From Glandiceps talaboti (taxonomy: Eukaryota; Hemichordata; Enteropneusta; Spengelidae): a stretch of 13,500 bases of DNA. Made by a program: the position numbers and the translations under genes. Positions 1-10,258 of this stretch are shown here, in pieces (position 1 is the first letter of the stretch; every line of letters starts with the position of its first letter). Below the pieces are notes generated by a model. That model saw only the letters and a list, made by a program, of their open reading frames with translations. It was not told where the DNA came from and made no database searches. The stretch spans positions 23,665,949 through 23,679,448 of the forward strand of contig NC_135553.1 in the NCBI RefSeq assembly GCF_964340395.1, written 5' to 3'.

Positions 1-560
1 ACCGGCTAAAACATCTCTTCATTTCCAACATTTGTCACGTCTTAATATAGCACTATTCAAATATAGACAAGTTATGAATTATAAACTTACCATTTTGGTA
101 AATAACGGTATGGGAACAACCAAATGGAAGAAAAGAAGCCAAAACTTGTATCACTCACAACCGGAATGCTGACGGAAGTAATGTCTGTGCGTCTAACTAC
201 CACTGAGCGGGTAATATACTTTTGAGATTCAGATTCAGATTCGGATTCAGATTCGACTCTATCGCTTGACCACGTGCAAAAATCAACATATTGCCATAAA
301 AACACACTACATGCACTACTCTCACTGTCGCTGTTTTCGGCCAGGGTAATGTTATTCGGTGATTACTATTAAATAAACACTGAGACAAATTAATACGCAT
401 TATTGTTGTTTAAACAATTTACTTAGGGTCTTTTTCGACAGGCGGACGTAACGTTGCTAATTAATTGTGAATGACGTGGTCCTCGAATGTATTAAACCCT
501 ACTTCGCGTCAGTACATGACTCGGTAATCTAATAGGACGACTGCCATGGTAAGGCCTAAC
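1..560. other. Non-coding left edge
   Basis: No gene recognised. It contains a short hexanucleotide repeat at 225-254 and otherwise unique-looking, moderately AT-rich sequence. Open frames of 60-70 codons here have no protein-like features. Confidence 0.6.
225..254. repeat. (AGATTC)n hexanucleotide repeat
   Basis: Five tandem copies of AGATTC, one with an A-to-G change (GGATTC). Read on the minus strand it gives a Glu-Ser dipeptide run in a short open frame, which I take to be incidental. Confidence 0.85.

Positions 561-655
<95 letters not shown>
561..655. repeat. Poly-A followed by (TA)n microsatellite
   Basis: Fifteen A (561-575) run directly into about 80 bp of uninterrupted TA dinucleotides. 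Confidence 0.97.
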
Positions 656-656
<1 letters not shown>

Positions 657-659
657 CTC

Positions 660-711
660 GGTGAGTATCAATCTGCTAAGACAGTGCTCTATACCGCAGC
701 GGCAGAGCGTA
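660..711 (-). other. Weak tRNA-like sequence, possibly a SINE remnant
   Basis: On the minus strand GCGGTATAGAGCACTGTCTT followed by AGCAGATTGATACTCACCGAGT resembles the D-arm to anticodon part of a tRNA. It breaks into (TA)n where the rest would be. No internal B box is seen. It is only a resemblance and not a functional tRNA gene. Confidence 0.2.
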
Positions 712-3595
<2,884 letters not shown>

Positions 3596-4609
3596 TCATA
3601 TAGGAGACACTTCATGTGCTTGCATTGGACCACAGCATCTACCGAACATCAACTTATCGCATAGCAATTCTCTATACGTAGCTCGAATGTGTTTGTGACT
3701 CAACCCGTACAAGACTGGATTGATCACTCCAGGTAGATGTTGAAGCGGGTACATGACAATCAGAAATTGTATTGGTGTTGGTATCCCAAACGCCTGGGTA
3801 AAGATCACCACCAAAGGCAATGGCAAATAGCTTAAGACAATCAACACAAAAAGAGTAAGTTGAACTTTTATCAGACGGATTTCTTGAGGACTTGGTCCGT
3901 TTTGACGACCGTCACTTTGATTGTTAGCCGCGTGAGCCTGTACGCGTCTTCTGCTACGTCTAATATATAGATGAATTGATCCATAGCAGAGTGTAGTTAT
4001 TATACACGGTACGTAAAGGAGTAATATAATCATACGTTTGTCGATGTTAGAAAAACACGCATACATATTGGGAACGAGGCGTGAACTATTTGGTAAACTG
4101 AACATGTAAGCGTTGACGATAGTTGGGAAAAACCAACTGAATAAAATTACCAGAGTCGTGGTGACTCTGTTAGCCAGTCGATGGTAATGTTCGTGATGCA
4201 CGATATATATGTATCTATTGAGAGCGATAGAGGCAGACAACCAAACCGAGATCTCTAACAGAATGGGCTGTAACGCATTGTGGAGACGGCAGATGTCAGC
4301 ACCTAGATGCCATCTCCGACGAAGGAAAGCATCACTTGAAACAGATGAAACGAGTATTGGAGACAGGATATCGGTGAAGCTTAGATTCACCAGGAATATG
4401 TTTGCTGTTGTACGTAATTTCTTCTTGAGAAAAACGGCAAGAATGAATAGAAGATTTCCAGCTATTGCAATGACAGTGAACAGCATTTCTATTATACCAG
4501 TCAATGTTGTGCTCCATGTAGCCACGACGGACATGGGAACCTGATAAGTTTCGTTTACCATGTTGTTCTCCGAAGTCAGAAAAGCAGACCTTTGAAGCAG
4601 GCTAGGCAT
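3596..4609 (-). CDS. Class A (rhodopsin-family) G protein-coupled receptor, intronless
   Basis: This is a single-exon 337-residue open frame ending in TGA, and it reads as a complete seven-helix plasma-membrane receptor. Seen: GN at 51-52 in TM1; NLSFTD (75-80) in TM2; ECL1 Trp100 and TM3 Cys107, with ECL2 Cys185 as disulfide partner; NRY (131-133) instead of DRY; Trp159 in TM4; Pro201 and Tyr209 in TM5; SYLP (260-263) instead of CWxP in TM6; NPVLY (297-301) in TM7. Possible N-glycosylation sites are NET (19-21) and NSS (174-176). Cys317 and the Cys325-Cys326 pair in the tail could be palmitoylated. An ALNRYIYI-type TM3 end is known in the melatonin receptor and Tre1/moody-like (also GPR84) group, so it is probably an orphan receptor of that branch. 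The ligand is unknown; melatonin receptors usually have NAxxY, which is absent here. The true start may be Met17 (4561), which has a much better Kozak context. Confidence is high for class A, low for subfamily. Confidence 0.93.
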   Translation of the reverse strand: MPSLLQRSAFLTSENNMVNETYQVPMSVVATWSTTLTGIIEMLFTVIAIAGNLLFILAVFLKKKLRTTANIFLVNLSFTDILSPILVSSVSSDAFLRRRWHLGADICRLHNALQPILLEISVWLSASIALNRYIYIVHHEHYHRLANRVTTTLVILFSWFFPTIVNAYMFSLPNSSRLVPNMYACFSNIDKRMIILLLYVPCIITTLCYGSIHLYIRRSRRRVQAHAANNQSDGRQNGPSPQEIRLIKVQLTLFVLIVLSYLPLPLVVIFTQAFGIPTPIQFLIVMYPLQHLPGVINPVLYGLSHKHIRATYRELLCDKLMFGRCCGPMQAHEVSPI

Positions 4610-4623
4610 CTGCGTTGCTTGAA

Positions 4624-4629
4624 TTTATA
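4624..4629 (-). promoter_or_regulatory. Possible TATA box of the GPCR gene
   Basis: The minus strand reads GGTATAAATTC here, with TATAAA at 4629-4624. Initiation about 30 bp downstream would fall near 4600. That is inside the longest reading frame but 35-40 bp before the Met17 codon at 4561, whose context is AACATGG. The first ATG (4609) has C at -3. Both points favour Met17 as the start. TATA-like words are common in AT-rich DNA, so this stays tentative. Confidence 0.3.
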
Positions 4630-4679
4630 CCTTATTGTCAAATTATGACAATTTGGTCGACAAGGTTGGTGCAAAACAT

Positions 4680-4850
4680 CCAATCAGCAATGGAGGGTAA
4701 TTAGGGGCCGGGCATTTTTTAACTGACTGGGGGGGGGGGGGTGTTTTGGAGTTGAACATGGGTTTTCTCAAACCCGTTCCGATTACCAAAGCCAAAGTGA
4801 CTCCACAGTAAAGACCACATTGTCCAAGATGACCCCCCCCCCCCACACAC
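4680..4850. repeat. Fragment of a dispersed repeat with flanking G and C runs
   Basis: The plus strand has TTTTAACTGACTGGGG..., then a G run (4729-4741), then TGTTTTGGAGTTGAACATGGG. The far end reads, on the minus strand, GGGGGGTCATCTTGGACAATG with a 12-C run (4833-4844 on plus) passing into (AC)n. Similar words occur in inverse orientation at about 5720-5920, suggesting copies of one repeat family. Family not identified. Confidence 0.45.
4729..4741 (+). repeat. Poly-G tract
   Basis: Thirteen consecutive G inside the dispersed-repeat fragment. Confidence 0.95.
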
Positions 4851-4853
4851 ACA
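4833..4853 (+). repeat. Poly-C tract running into (AC)n
   Basis: Twelve consecutive C followed by a short AC repeat. It is inverted with respect to the poly-G tract about 100 bp upstream. Confidence 0.93.
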
Positions 4854-4854
4854 C

Positions 4855-5600
4855 CTGTATATTTTAATGTATCATTTGCATAGGTCTTACTATAGCGATG
4901 CTACTATAACACCATATGAAGAAATTGAATGGCGCTATTTGTAAAGAGAATACTTATACATTACTTTGGGTATTTTTGTTTTATTTGTACATCTTTATCT
5001 AGAATCTATGGAACATGTAATATCGTCAGTGTATCTCAGTGCACAGCATAAATCCATGGGAGACTATAATTACTTGCAATTAATACAACCCTTTCTATAA
5101 AAAAAATTAGTCTTTACAAAGTGTAGCAAATGTTGACAGAAATCAACATAAACTAATTTCTGATAATGTTACCTATGGTGCATATACATGTTTGTGGTAT
5201 TATACATTGTAGACTGTAGTAAAACATGATGTAATAAAAACATGTAGAATCAAATACAACTCACTATTCAGTGTATTAATACCAATAGTACAATTATGTT
5301 AAATGTCTTTATAGCTTCCGTTAGCACATTAAGATGTGGTCAATACCATAATGCTTCTACAATTTCATTTAGAACAAGGTTTTATCTTGAGAGTGACAAA
5401 TTTATTAAAACACAAATGGCCAGTTCAATCACCGGTTAAAATTAGCGTCAATATATAACCGGTGCCAGTGGTGAATTTAATAAGAATGAAAGTTAGCCCT
5501 AACTCTAACCTAATACATAACTAGCCACTGTTATATGCCCAAATACTAAATGTTTCAGTTTCTTATTTGAGAACTAATGCATGTAGCAATGCATATGTGG
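4855..5600. other. Intergenic region, AT-rich, no gene seen
   Basis: No protein-like open frame. A small inverted repeat CACCGGTTA (5430-5438) and TAACCGGTG (5456-5464) could form a short hairpin. A brief CCCTAACTCTAACCTAA run is present near 5497-5513. Confidence 0.5.
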
Positions 5601-5609
5601 AAAATAGAT

Positions 5610-5622
5610 GGGGGGGGGGGGG
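5610..5622 (+). repeat. Poly-G tract
   Basis: Thirteen consecutive G, about 110 bp from a C-rich stretch (GTGACCCCCC at 5734). Confidence 0.95.
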
Positions 5623-5719
5623 AATAATGTTTATTGGGGAGGGTCCTCCCATAGTAGAACATTTTGACGAATTACATTTATTCAAGAGTCATTTCACAGC
5701 ACCAAAATGACACTTATCT

Positions 5720-5920
5720 TGTCGTTTTCCAACGTGACCCCCCACCACTTGTGATGTTTACCAAAATAACCCACATCAAAAACACCGGCACCCCCTCCCC
5801 AGTCAGTTGAAAATCTTGTCCTGTAACCGGGAAACCTCGTTCATACGAAATTGTATACTCTGGAGACATTTGGAAAGGCCAATGGAGGATTTTTTGATTT
5901 GTCAAAAGAAATAACACCTC
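5720..5920 (-). repeat. Second fragment of the dispersed repeat
   Basis: On the minus strand TTTTCAACTGACTGGGG is followed by a G-rich stretch, then GTGTTTTTGATGTGGGTTATTTTGG, and later GGGGGGTCACGTTGGAAAACG. These parallel the words at 4680-4850. The match was made by eye and is imperfect. Confidence 0.45.
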
Positions 5921-6500
5921 TCTTGTGGAAATAATAAATGGTCACTTACAGTTTGTGGTTTTCGAAGCTATCTTTTTTATTAACACAGAAACACACTCAA
6001 TAATAAATGGAAGCAATGAGCGAAAATGAGCGACAGGAAGTAAAACATGAAGACATATTCGTTCCAGTGATCCAAATGTTATTTAGCCCAAGACGTTTTT
6101 GTCGGTACCATTGATCTCAGATAGCCTCACAGATTCGTATTTTGGCTTGTCATATGTGCAACATTTGACAAATTGTATGTGTGAGTAAATTATGATCCAC
6201 TCTTTTGTCTACTTTGCCAGAGTCCAAGGGCATATTTAATATATTTGACGCTCGTCATCTTGTGGAACTTTCAACCAGCAAACTCTAGCTGCTCGTACTG
6301 TGAAAGAAACACCAATAAATTAACATCGAGGCTTGAGTTATCAAGACCAAAGTGATATTCATGGCACTTTTTCTGAATTGAAAATTAGTTGTTTGCTTTG
6401 ATTGTAAAGTGTCAACAAATCTCAACTCAAAGCGTTTCCAAAAGTTCGTATTAGCTTCCGCCTCGCCAGGTCAGGCAATACATAGATAAATAGACAGATA
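5921..6500. other. Intergenic region, no gene seen
   Basis: Unique-looking AT-rich sequence. No open frame with protein-like composition and no hairpin noticed. Confidence 0.5.
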
Positions 6501-6503
6501 GAC

Positions 6504-6506
<3 letters not shown>

Positions 6507-6572
<66 letters not shown>
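6507..6572. repeat. (TA)n microsatellite with GATA-like lead-in
   Basis: AGACAGATAGACAGATA just upstream, then about 65 bp of TA dinucleotides. Confidence 0.95.
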
Positions 6573-6576
<4 letters not shown>

Positions 6577-6588
6577 CCATATATACAC

Positions 6589-6617
6589 GTGTGTGTGTGT
6601 GTATGTGTATGTGTGTA

Positions 6618-6650
<33 letters not shown>

Positions 6651-6680
6651 GTCTGTGTATGTGTGTGTGTGTGTGTGTAT
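6589..6680. repeat. (TG)n / (GTAT) compound microsatellite
   Basis: TG dinucleotides broken by regular TATG steps (GTGTATGTGTATGTGTG). It is nearly adjacent to the (TA)n tract, and the two may have grown from one TA/TG seed. Confidence 0.95.
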
Positions 6681-6964
6681 AGCAAAAACCTGACCTCTAT
6701 CCTATGAATGATTACTTGTATTATAAACCTGAGATTTTACAGCTGACCTTGCTTTTGCCCAGCATGTAATTGGCCAATTTTGACTTTTGATAAATCTCTC
6801 TATTTTATACCTTTAGGGTCCATATTAACTTCTTTTCTTTTCTCGTTTTAAAAAATAAAGTCGGTTCTTTGATTTACTGTTTGTAACTATGGGTGTCAAC
6901 CTTCATTTTTCATGCTATTTTTTTTTTATAGCTATGTGTTTTATTACATGTATATATTAGAACA

Positions 6965-6965
<1 letters not shown>
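6681..6965. other. Intergenic, no gene seen
   Basis: AT-rich sequence with T-rich stretches, no recognisable feature. Confidence 0.5.

Positions 6966-6966
<1 letters not shown>

Positions 6967-7033
<67 letters not shown>
6967..7033. repeat. (TA)n microsatellite
   Basis: About 66 bp of uninterrupted TA dinucleotides. Confidence 0.96.
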
Positions 7034-7035
<2 letters not shown>

Positions 7036-7540
7036 ATAAAACTGACAGAGAAGTTGTGACCACTGATCTACTCTATAAGAAAAGATAGAACTCATGCTAA
7101 ATTTGATGTTGTAGCTATTACAGTACAATGTGCTCCAAGACATTTAACTTCAAATGTCTCAGTAGCTATGGATTCAATCAATTCATGTATAATAATTTTA
7201 CAATACATCTGCAAAGGGACATTATAATGAGAGTGAGGCACATTGTAAGTTTTTCACATGTCTTTTCCAGCGAAGTTTTAACCCACTTTCTATCAGGGGG
7301 TTAATGTCTGTACATAAAAATCTTCATCTTTACACCCCTAAGGACATCCACACCACTGCTTCAGACCAATCTGACAAGTATTTTTTGAGTTCAAGTTTTT
7401 TGCCAAAAATCACATTTTTTACCCAAAATACACTTGATGCAATTATTTTCATTTGAATAATTTCTCATCTCCGTGCACACTTTTAGCAATGTCTCCACCA
7501 AATAACAAGGCAATCAATCAGGCCAATTTTTACTTTGTCG

Positions 7541-7597
<57 letters not shown>

Positions 7598-8399
7598 TTA
7601 ACATGGCACTCCTGAACCTCAGTTCAGCTGTGCTACAAAACTGGAAAGAAATCTTTCACCCTCGACTTCACTCAGGTTAAGACCTTTCACAAGAAAATGT
7701 TTGTAAAATAGTACTTTTTTTCAATTTATATCAATTTATGATTTTATTTACAAAATAGAGCAGATTTACTTTACAATAATGTGTTATCATATCATTTTTG
7801 AGAGATAACAAGATAACAAACTTGAAAGAGGCTCTCTACTCTCTCTGACATTTGTCCCCAACAACTCATCAGGATTAAGACACTTTTGTATATTGTGAGA
7901 AAATTAGCACTTACACTGTTTTACAATATGTTGAATCAAAACAGACAATGTGTTCCTTACTGTCTGTACAAGGCACATTGGTCTAGGGTATTATGTAGAC
8001 TGTAAGATACATCATGACGTTTCGCCCTCACCGGCCTCCTCTCTTAGGGGTACCCCGTCACGGCGTACCGTACAGACTAGGTATTATGCAGTGATGGTTC
8101 ATGAAAAAGTCACATGGAAAAATCTGGGTTTTGCAATGCAGTATATTATTACCGGGTATATGTCACACTATACTAAGTATTAACCATAAACAGTGAGTCT
8201 TTTTCACTGTCTAGGTGGCATTCTCTCCAGGTTGGAATATTCATGGAGGTGATTACACGGAAATGATGTATTTCATCTAATCACTTCACAGCAATAGGAA
8301 AGTGTGACAGAAAAATTTAGTCTGTAAGGTAGGACATACAGTCAACAAACACCTTCACTCTTCAAAACCTTGGAAAATTTACATTCTTTGCCATGAAAA
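7034..8399. other. Intergenic region with one (CA)n tract, no gene recognised
   Basis: No domain or reliable splice structure is visible. A small hairpin (GTGATTA at 8249-8255 against TAATCAC at 8278-8284) and a GC-richer patch near 8020-8080 are the only local features besides the microsatellite. Confidence 0.5.
7544..7596. repeat. (CA)n microsatellite
   Basis: Twenty-six uninterrupted CA dinucleotides. Confidence 0.97.
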
Positions 8400-8450
8400 T
8401 ACATAAACAGCTTTTCTAAGAAAACCTCTCAGCTTACATAAACAGCTTTT
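8400..8450. repeat. 16-bp direct repeat beside the 8454 palindrome
   Basis: TACATAAACAGCTTTT occurs at 8400-8415 and again at 8435-8450, ending just before the palindrome starts. Confidence 0.8.
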
Positions 8451-8453
8451 GGA

Positions 8454-8549
8454 AGAACATACTTTTGTGAGCATGAACCATTATTCTTTATTCAGATATG
8501 TACATTTCTGAATAAAGAATAATGGTTCATGCTCACAAAAGTATGTTCT
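8454..8549. repeat. Near-perfect 96-bp palindrome
   Basis: The arms 8454-8496 and 8507-8549 are exact inverse copies over 43 bp (AGAACATACTTTTGTGAGCA against its inverse). The 10-bp centre contains the palindrome ATGTACAT, so only one base pair in the whole stem is unmatched. AATAAAG occurs on both strands as a consequence. It is not part of any gene seen. Confidence 0.95.
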
Positions 8550-8559
8550 ACAGTACCGA

Positions 8560-9083
8560 ATAAACAATATTATTATTACATTTGTGCCACACTATCAGCT
8601 ATGGTTTAGAGGCCTGATAGGACTGTCCAACATCACATATCTTACAATCTATAATTATATCTGAACATCACAGTACCCTTGACAACTACTAACAACAGCA
8701 TTAACATTTAGAGTTCAACTTCATTCTTGAGTTAAACACTTTTACTCTTGTGAAGCTAGTAGTCTAGGTGTCTAGGTAACAATTTCGTCAATGATATGTA
8801 TGATATCACAGGTTCAAAGTGTTATAGAACCTGATTGGTTAAAAGACTGACCAGGTCTACAAATTGGCAAATCAACAAGTGGTTTATAAAATATTTAGTT
8901 TTTTTCCACACCATGTGTGGACCACAAGTTATTTTTAATTGTGCTCTTTATGCTGATCATCTGATAGTCTGCTTAATATCCTGAAGATAAACAAATATCT
9001 GCTAAATATCAAACCACTGAGTTTTGATTTACAATGATTTGTGTAACTTAATAAAACCTGATACTCAATTTTCATATTAAAAT
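8560..9083. other. Intergenic region, AT-rich, no gene seen
   Basis: Short open frames only. A 7-bp inverted pair CAGGTTC/GAACCTG near 8810-8835 is the only structure noted. Confidence 0.5.
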
Positions 9084-9305
9084 GAGTAACACTGAAGTAA
9101 AGCACTTTCTCTAAGTGCTACACTCCTTTATAGCATTCACATTAAGTGGAACAATATACTGTTTCAATTGGTTTATTTACAAGGCTAGCATGTGGCCTTT
9201 CTAATATGGTCAATTAGCAAATGAAACAGTATACTTTTACACTTGATAGGGATGCTATAAACGATTGTGGTACATACAGAAAATGATTTACTTTGGTGTT
9301 ATGGG
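9084..9305. mobile_element. Diverged hairpin (MITE-like) element
   Basis: Inverted arms at about 9084-9166 and 9222-9305 align base by base with few gaps, roughly 75-80% identical by eye. Best blocks are TATACTGTTTCA (9155-9166) against its inverse, TTTATAGCAT against ATGCTATAAA, and TAACAC..AAGTAAA against its inverse. The centre has a short AAGGC/GCCTT stem. It has no coding capacity. Ends are not sharply defined. Confidence 0.6.
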
Positions 9306-9694
9306 TTGTACAATAGGGCTTACCTTTGACCTTACATTTCTTGACGTATCTCCGATCTTCATATTGTAAATTCACAATGTCAAGTGCAATATTGAATTTT
9401 GTGATATGAAGGCAAAAATCCTTGTGATTCGACAAATCCGCAATAAATTTTCATAAAAATATTATACACTGCAGTGTGTATATATGGTAATTGTTCACTC
9501 ATACTTAGATATAATCCTCCAATATTTTTCTTCAATCAAGAAAATGAAAGTCGTCTAAGGGGCCTCGTCACTTTTGACTCAAAGACGAGAAGTGACAAAA
9601 CCCTTACGTCGTGAGTATTTTCCAGCTGAAATTAAGAAAAATATTAAAATAATCCATAATAGGGAATCATATAATTATACCTGCGCAAGCATAA
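9306..9694. other. Intergenic, downstream of the HMG-box gene
   Basis: AT-rich, with no gene or repeat recognised. A 64-codon plus-strand frame at 9574-9768 overlaps the 3' UTR of the HMG-box gene and has no protein-like features. Confidence 0.5.
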
Positions 9695-9700
9695 TTTATT
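9695..9700 (-). terminator. Candidate polyadenylation signal of the HMG-box gene
   Basis: The minus strand has AATAAA at 9700-9695, about 170 bp beyond the stop codon, a normal 3' UTR length. It is the first canonical hexamer I found downstream of the stop. Its use is not shown by the sequence alone. Confidence 0.45.
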
Positions 9701-9868
9701 TAAAAATAGGGAAGAGTATGGTGACTTTGAACTTTAAACAGATATTTCATACACCACATAACAAATGATGTTGACGTGTGTTGTCATGACATAGAACAAC
9801 CAGGGTATTAAATCACATACTTATTGTTCCAACGTGTTCAAAGTGGCTTACATTGATTGTTACTCCTT

Positions 9869-10258
9869 TTATGCATCCTTTGTTAAACCTAACACATTGC
9901 TTGTTGGAAAGTTTTGTGACTTCCTTTGTAGTGCTTGGTGATGCTGAGCTAAGTTCAGGAAACCTGGAGTACTTCCAGGTACATGTGTGAACGGTGGAAT
10001 TGTTAACGGCATTGGCAGTTGGAATAAGTTGAATCTCTCCTTCTTTTCAGGTTGGTTGGGGATCTGACCATCCCTGGGAGTTCCTTCCACATATTCTGTT
10101 TTTATCACTTTCTCCTCATGTTCTCTTTTCACTTTCTTGACATGAGATTCTCCATCCTGTGTGGATTTCATACTGGCCTTGGAAGACTCCTTCTTGTTAT
10201 AGCATTTCATTTCTTTCTCGTACCTTTCCTTGTCTTTTTCATACATAGTGTAGTACCG
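9869..10258 (-). CDS. HMG-box gene, last exon (helix III and C-terminal tail)
   Basis: The acceptor is CATTCCTTTCACAG (AG at 10260-10259). The exon starts RYYTMYEKDKERYEKEM, which completes helix III, and runs to GLTKDA and TAA at 9871-9869. Residues 177-214 are Lys/Glu-rich and contain VKRE and IKTE. The rest, to 285, is rich in Pro, Leu, Phe and Gln with no recognised domain. The first 40-50 bases of this exon and its acceptor recur in decayed form three times in the preceding intron. Confidence 0.92.
   Translation of the reverse strand, partial: RYYTMYEKDKERYEKEMKCYNKKESSKASMKSTQDGESHVKKVKREHEEKVIKTEYVEGTPRDGQIPNQPEKKERFNLFQLPMPLTIPPFTHVPGSTPGFLNLAQHHQALQRKSQNFPTSNVLGLTKDA

Noticed and set aside
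87-305. Minus-strand frame with a Glu-Ser repeat
   Set aside because: It is the translation of an (AGATTC)n repeat, and the rest has no protein-like features or splice context.
4209-4544. 111-codon plus-strand frame
   Set aside because: It is antisense to the GPCR, which has clear family motifs in the other strand.
5497-5513. CCCTAA-like short run, possible interstitial telomere repeat
   Set aside because: Only about two and a half imperfect units, easily expected by chance.
6589-6680. Regular TG/TATG spacing considered as a CRISPR-like or regulatory array
   Set aside because: Units are 2-6 bp without spacers; it is a compound microsatellite.
7453-7680. 75-codon plus-strand frame
   Set aside because: It crosses the (CA)n tract (Thr-His repeat); the flanking pieces are too short to recognise, although a CAG/GTTAAG donor-like site lies at its end.
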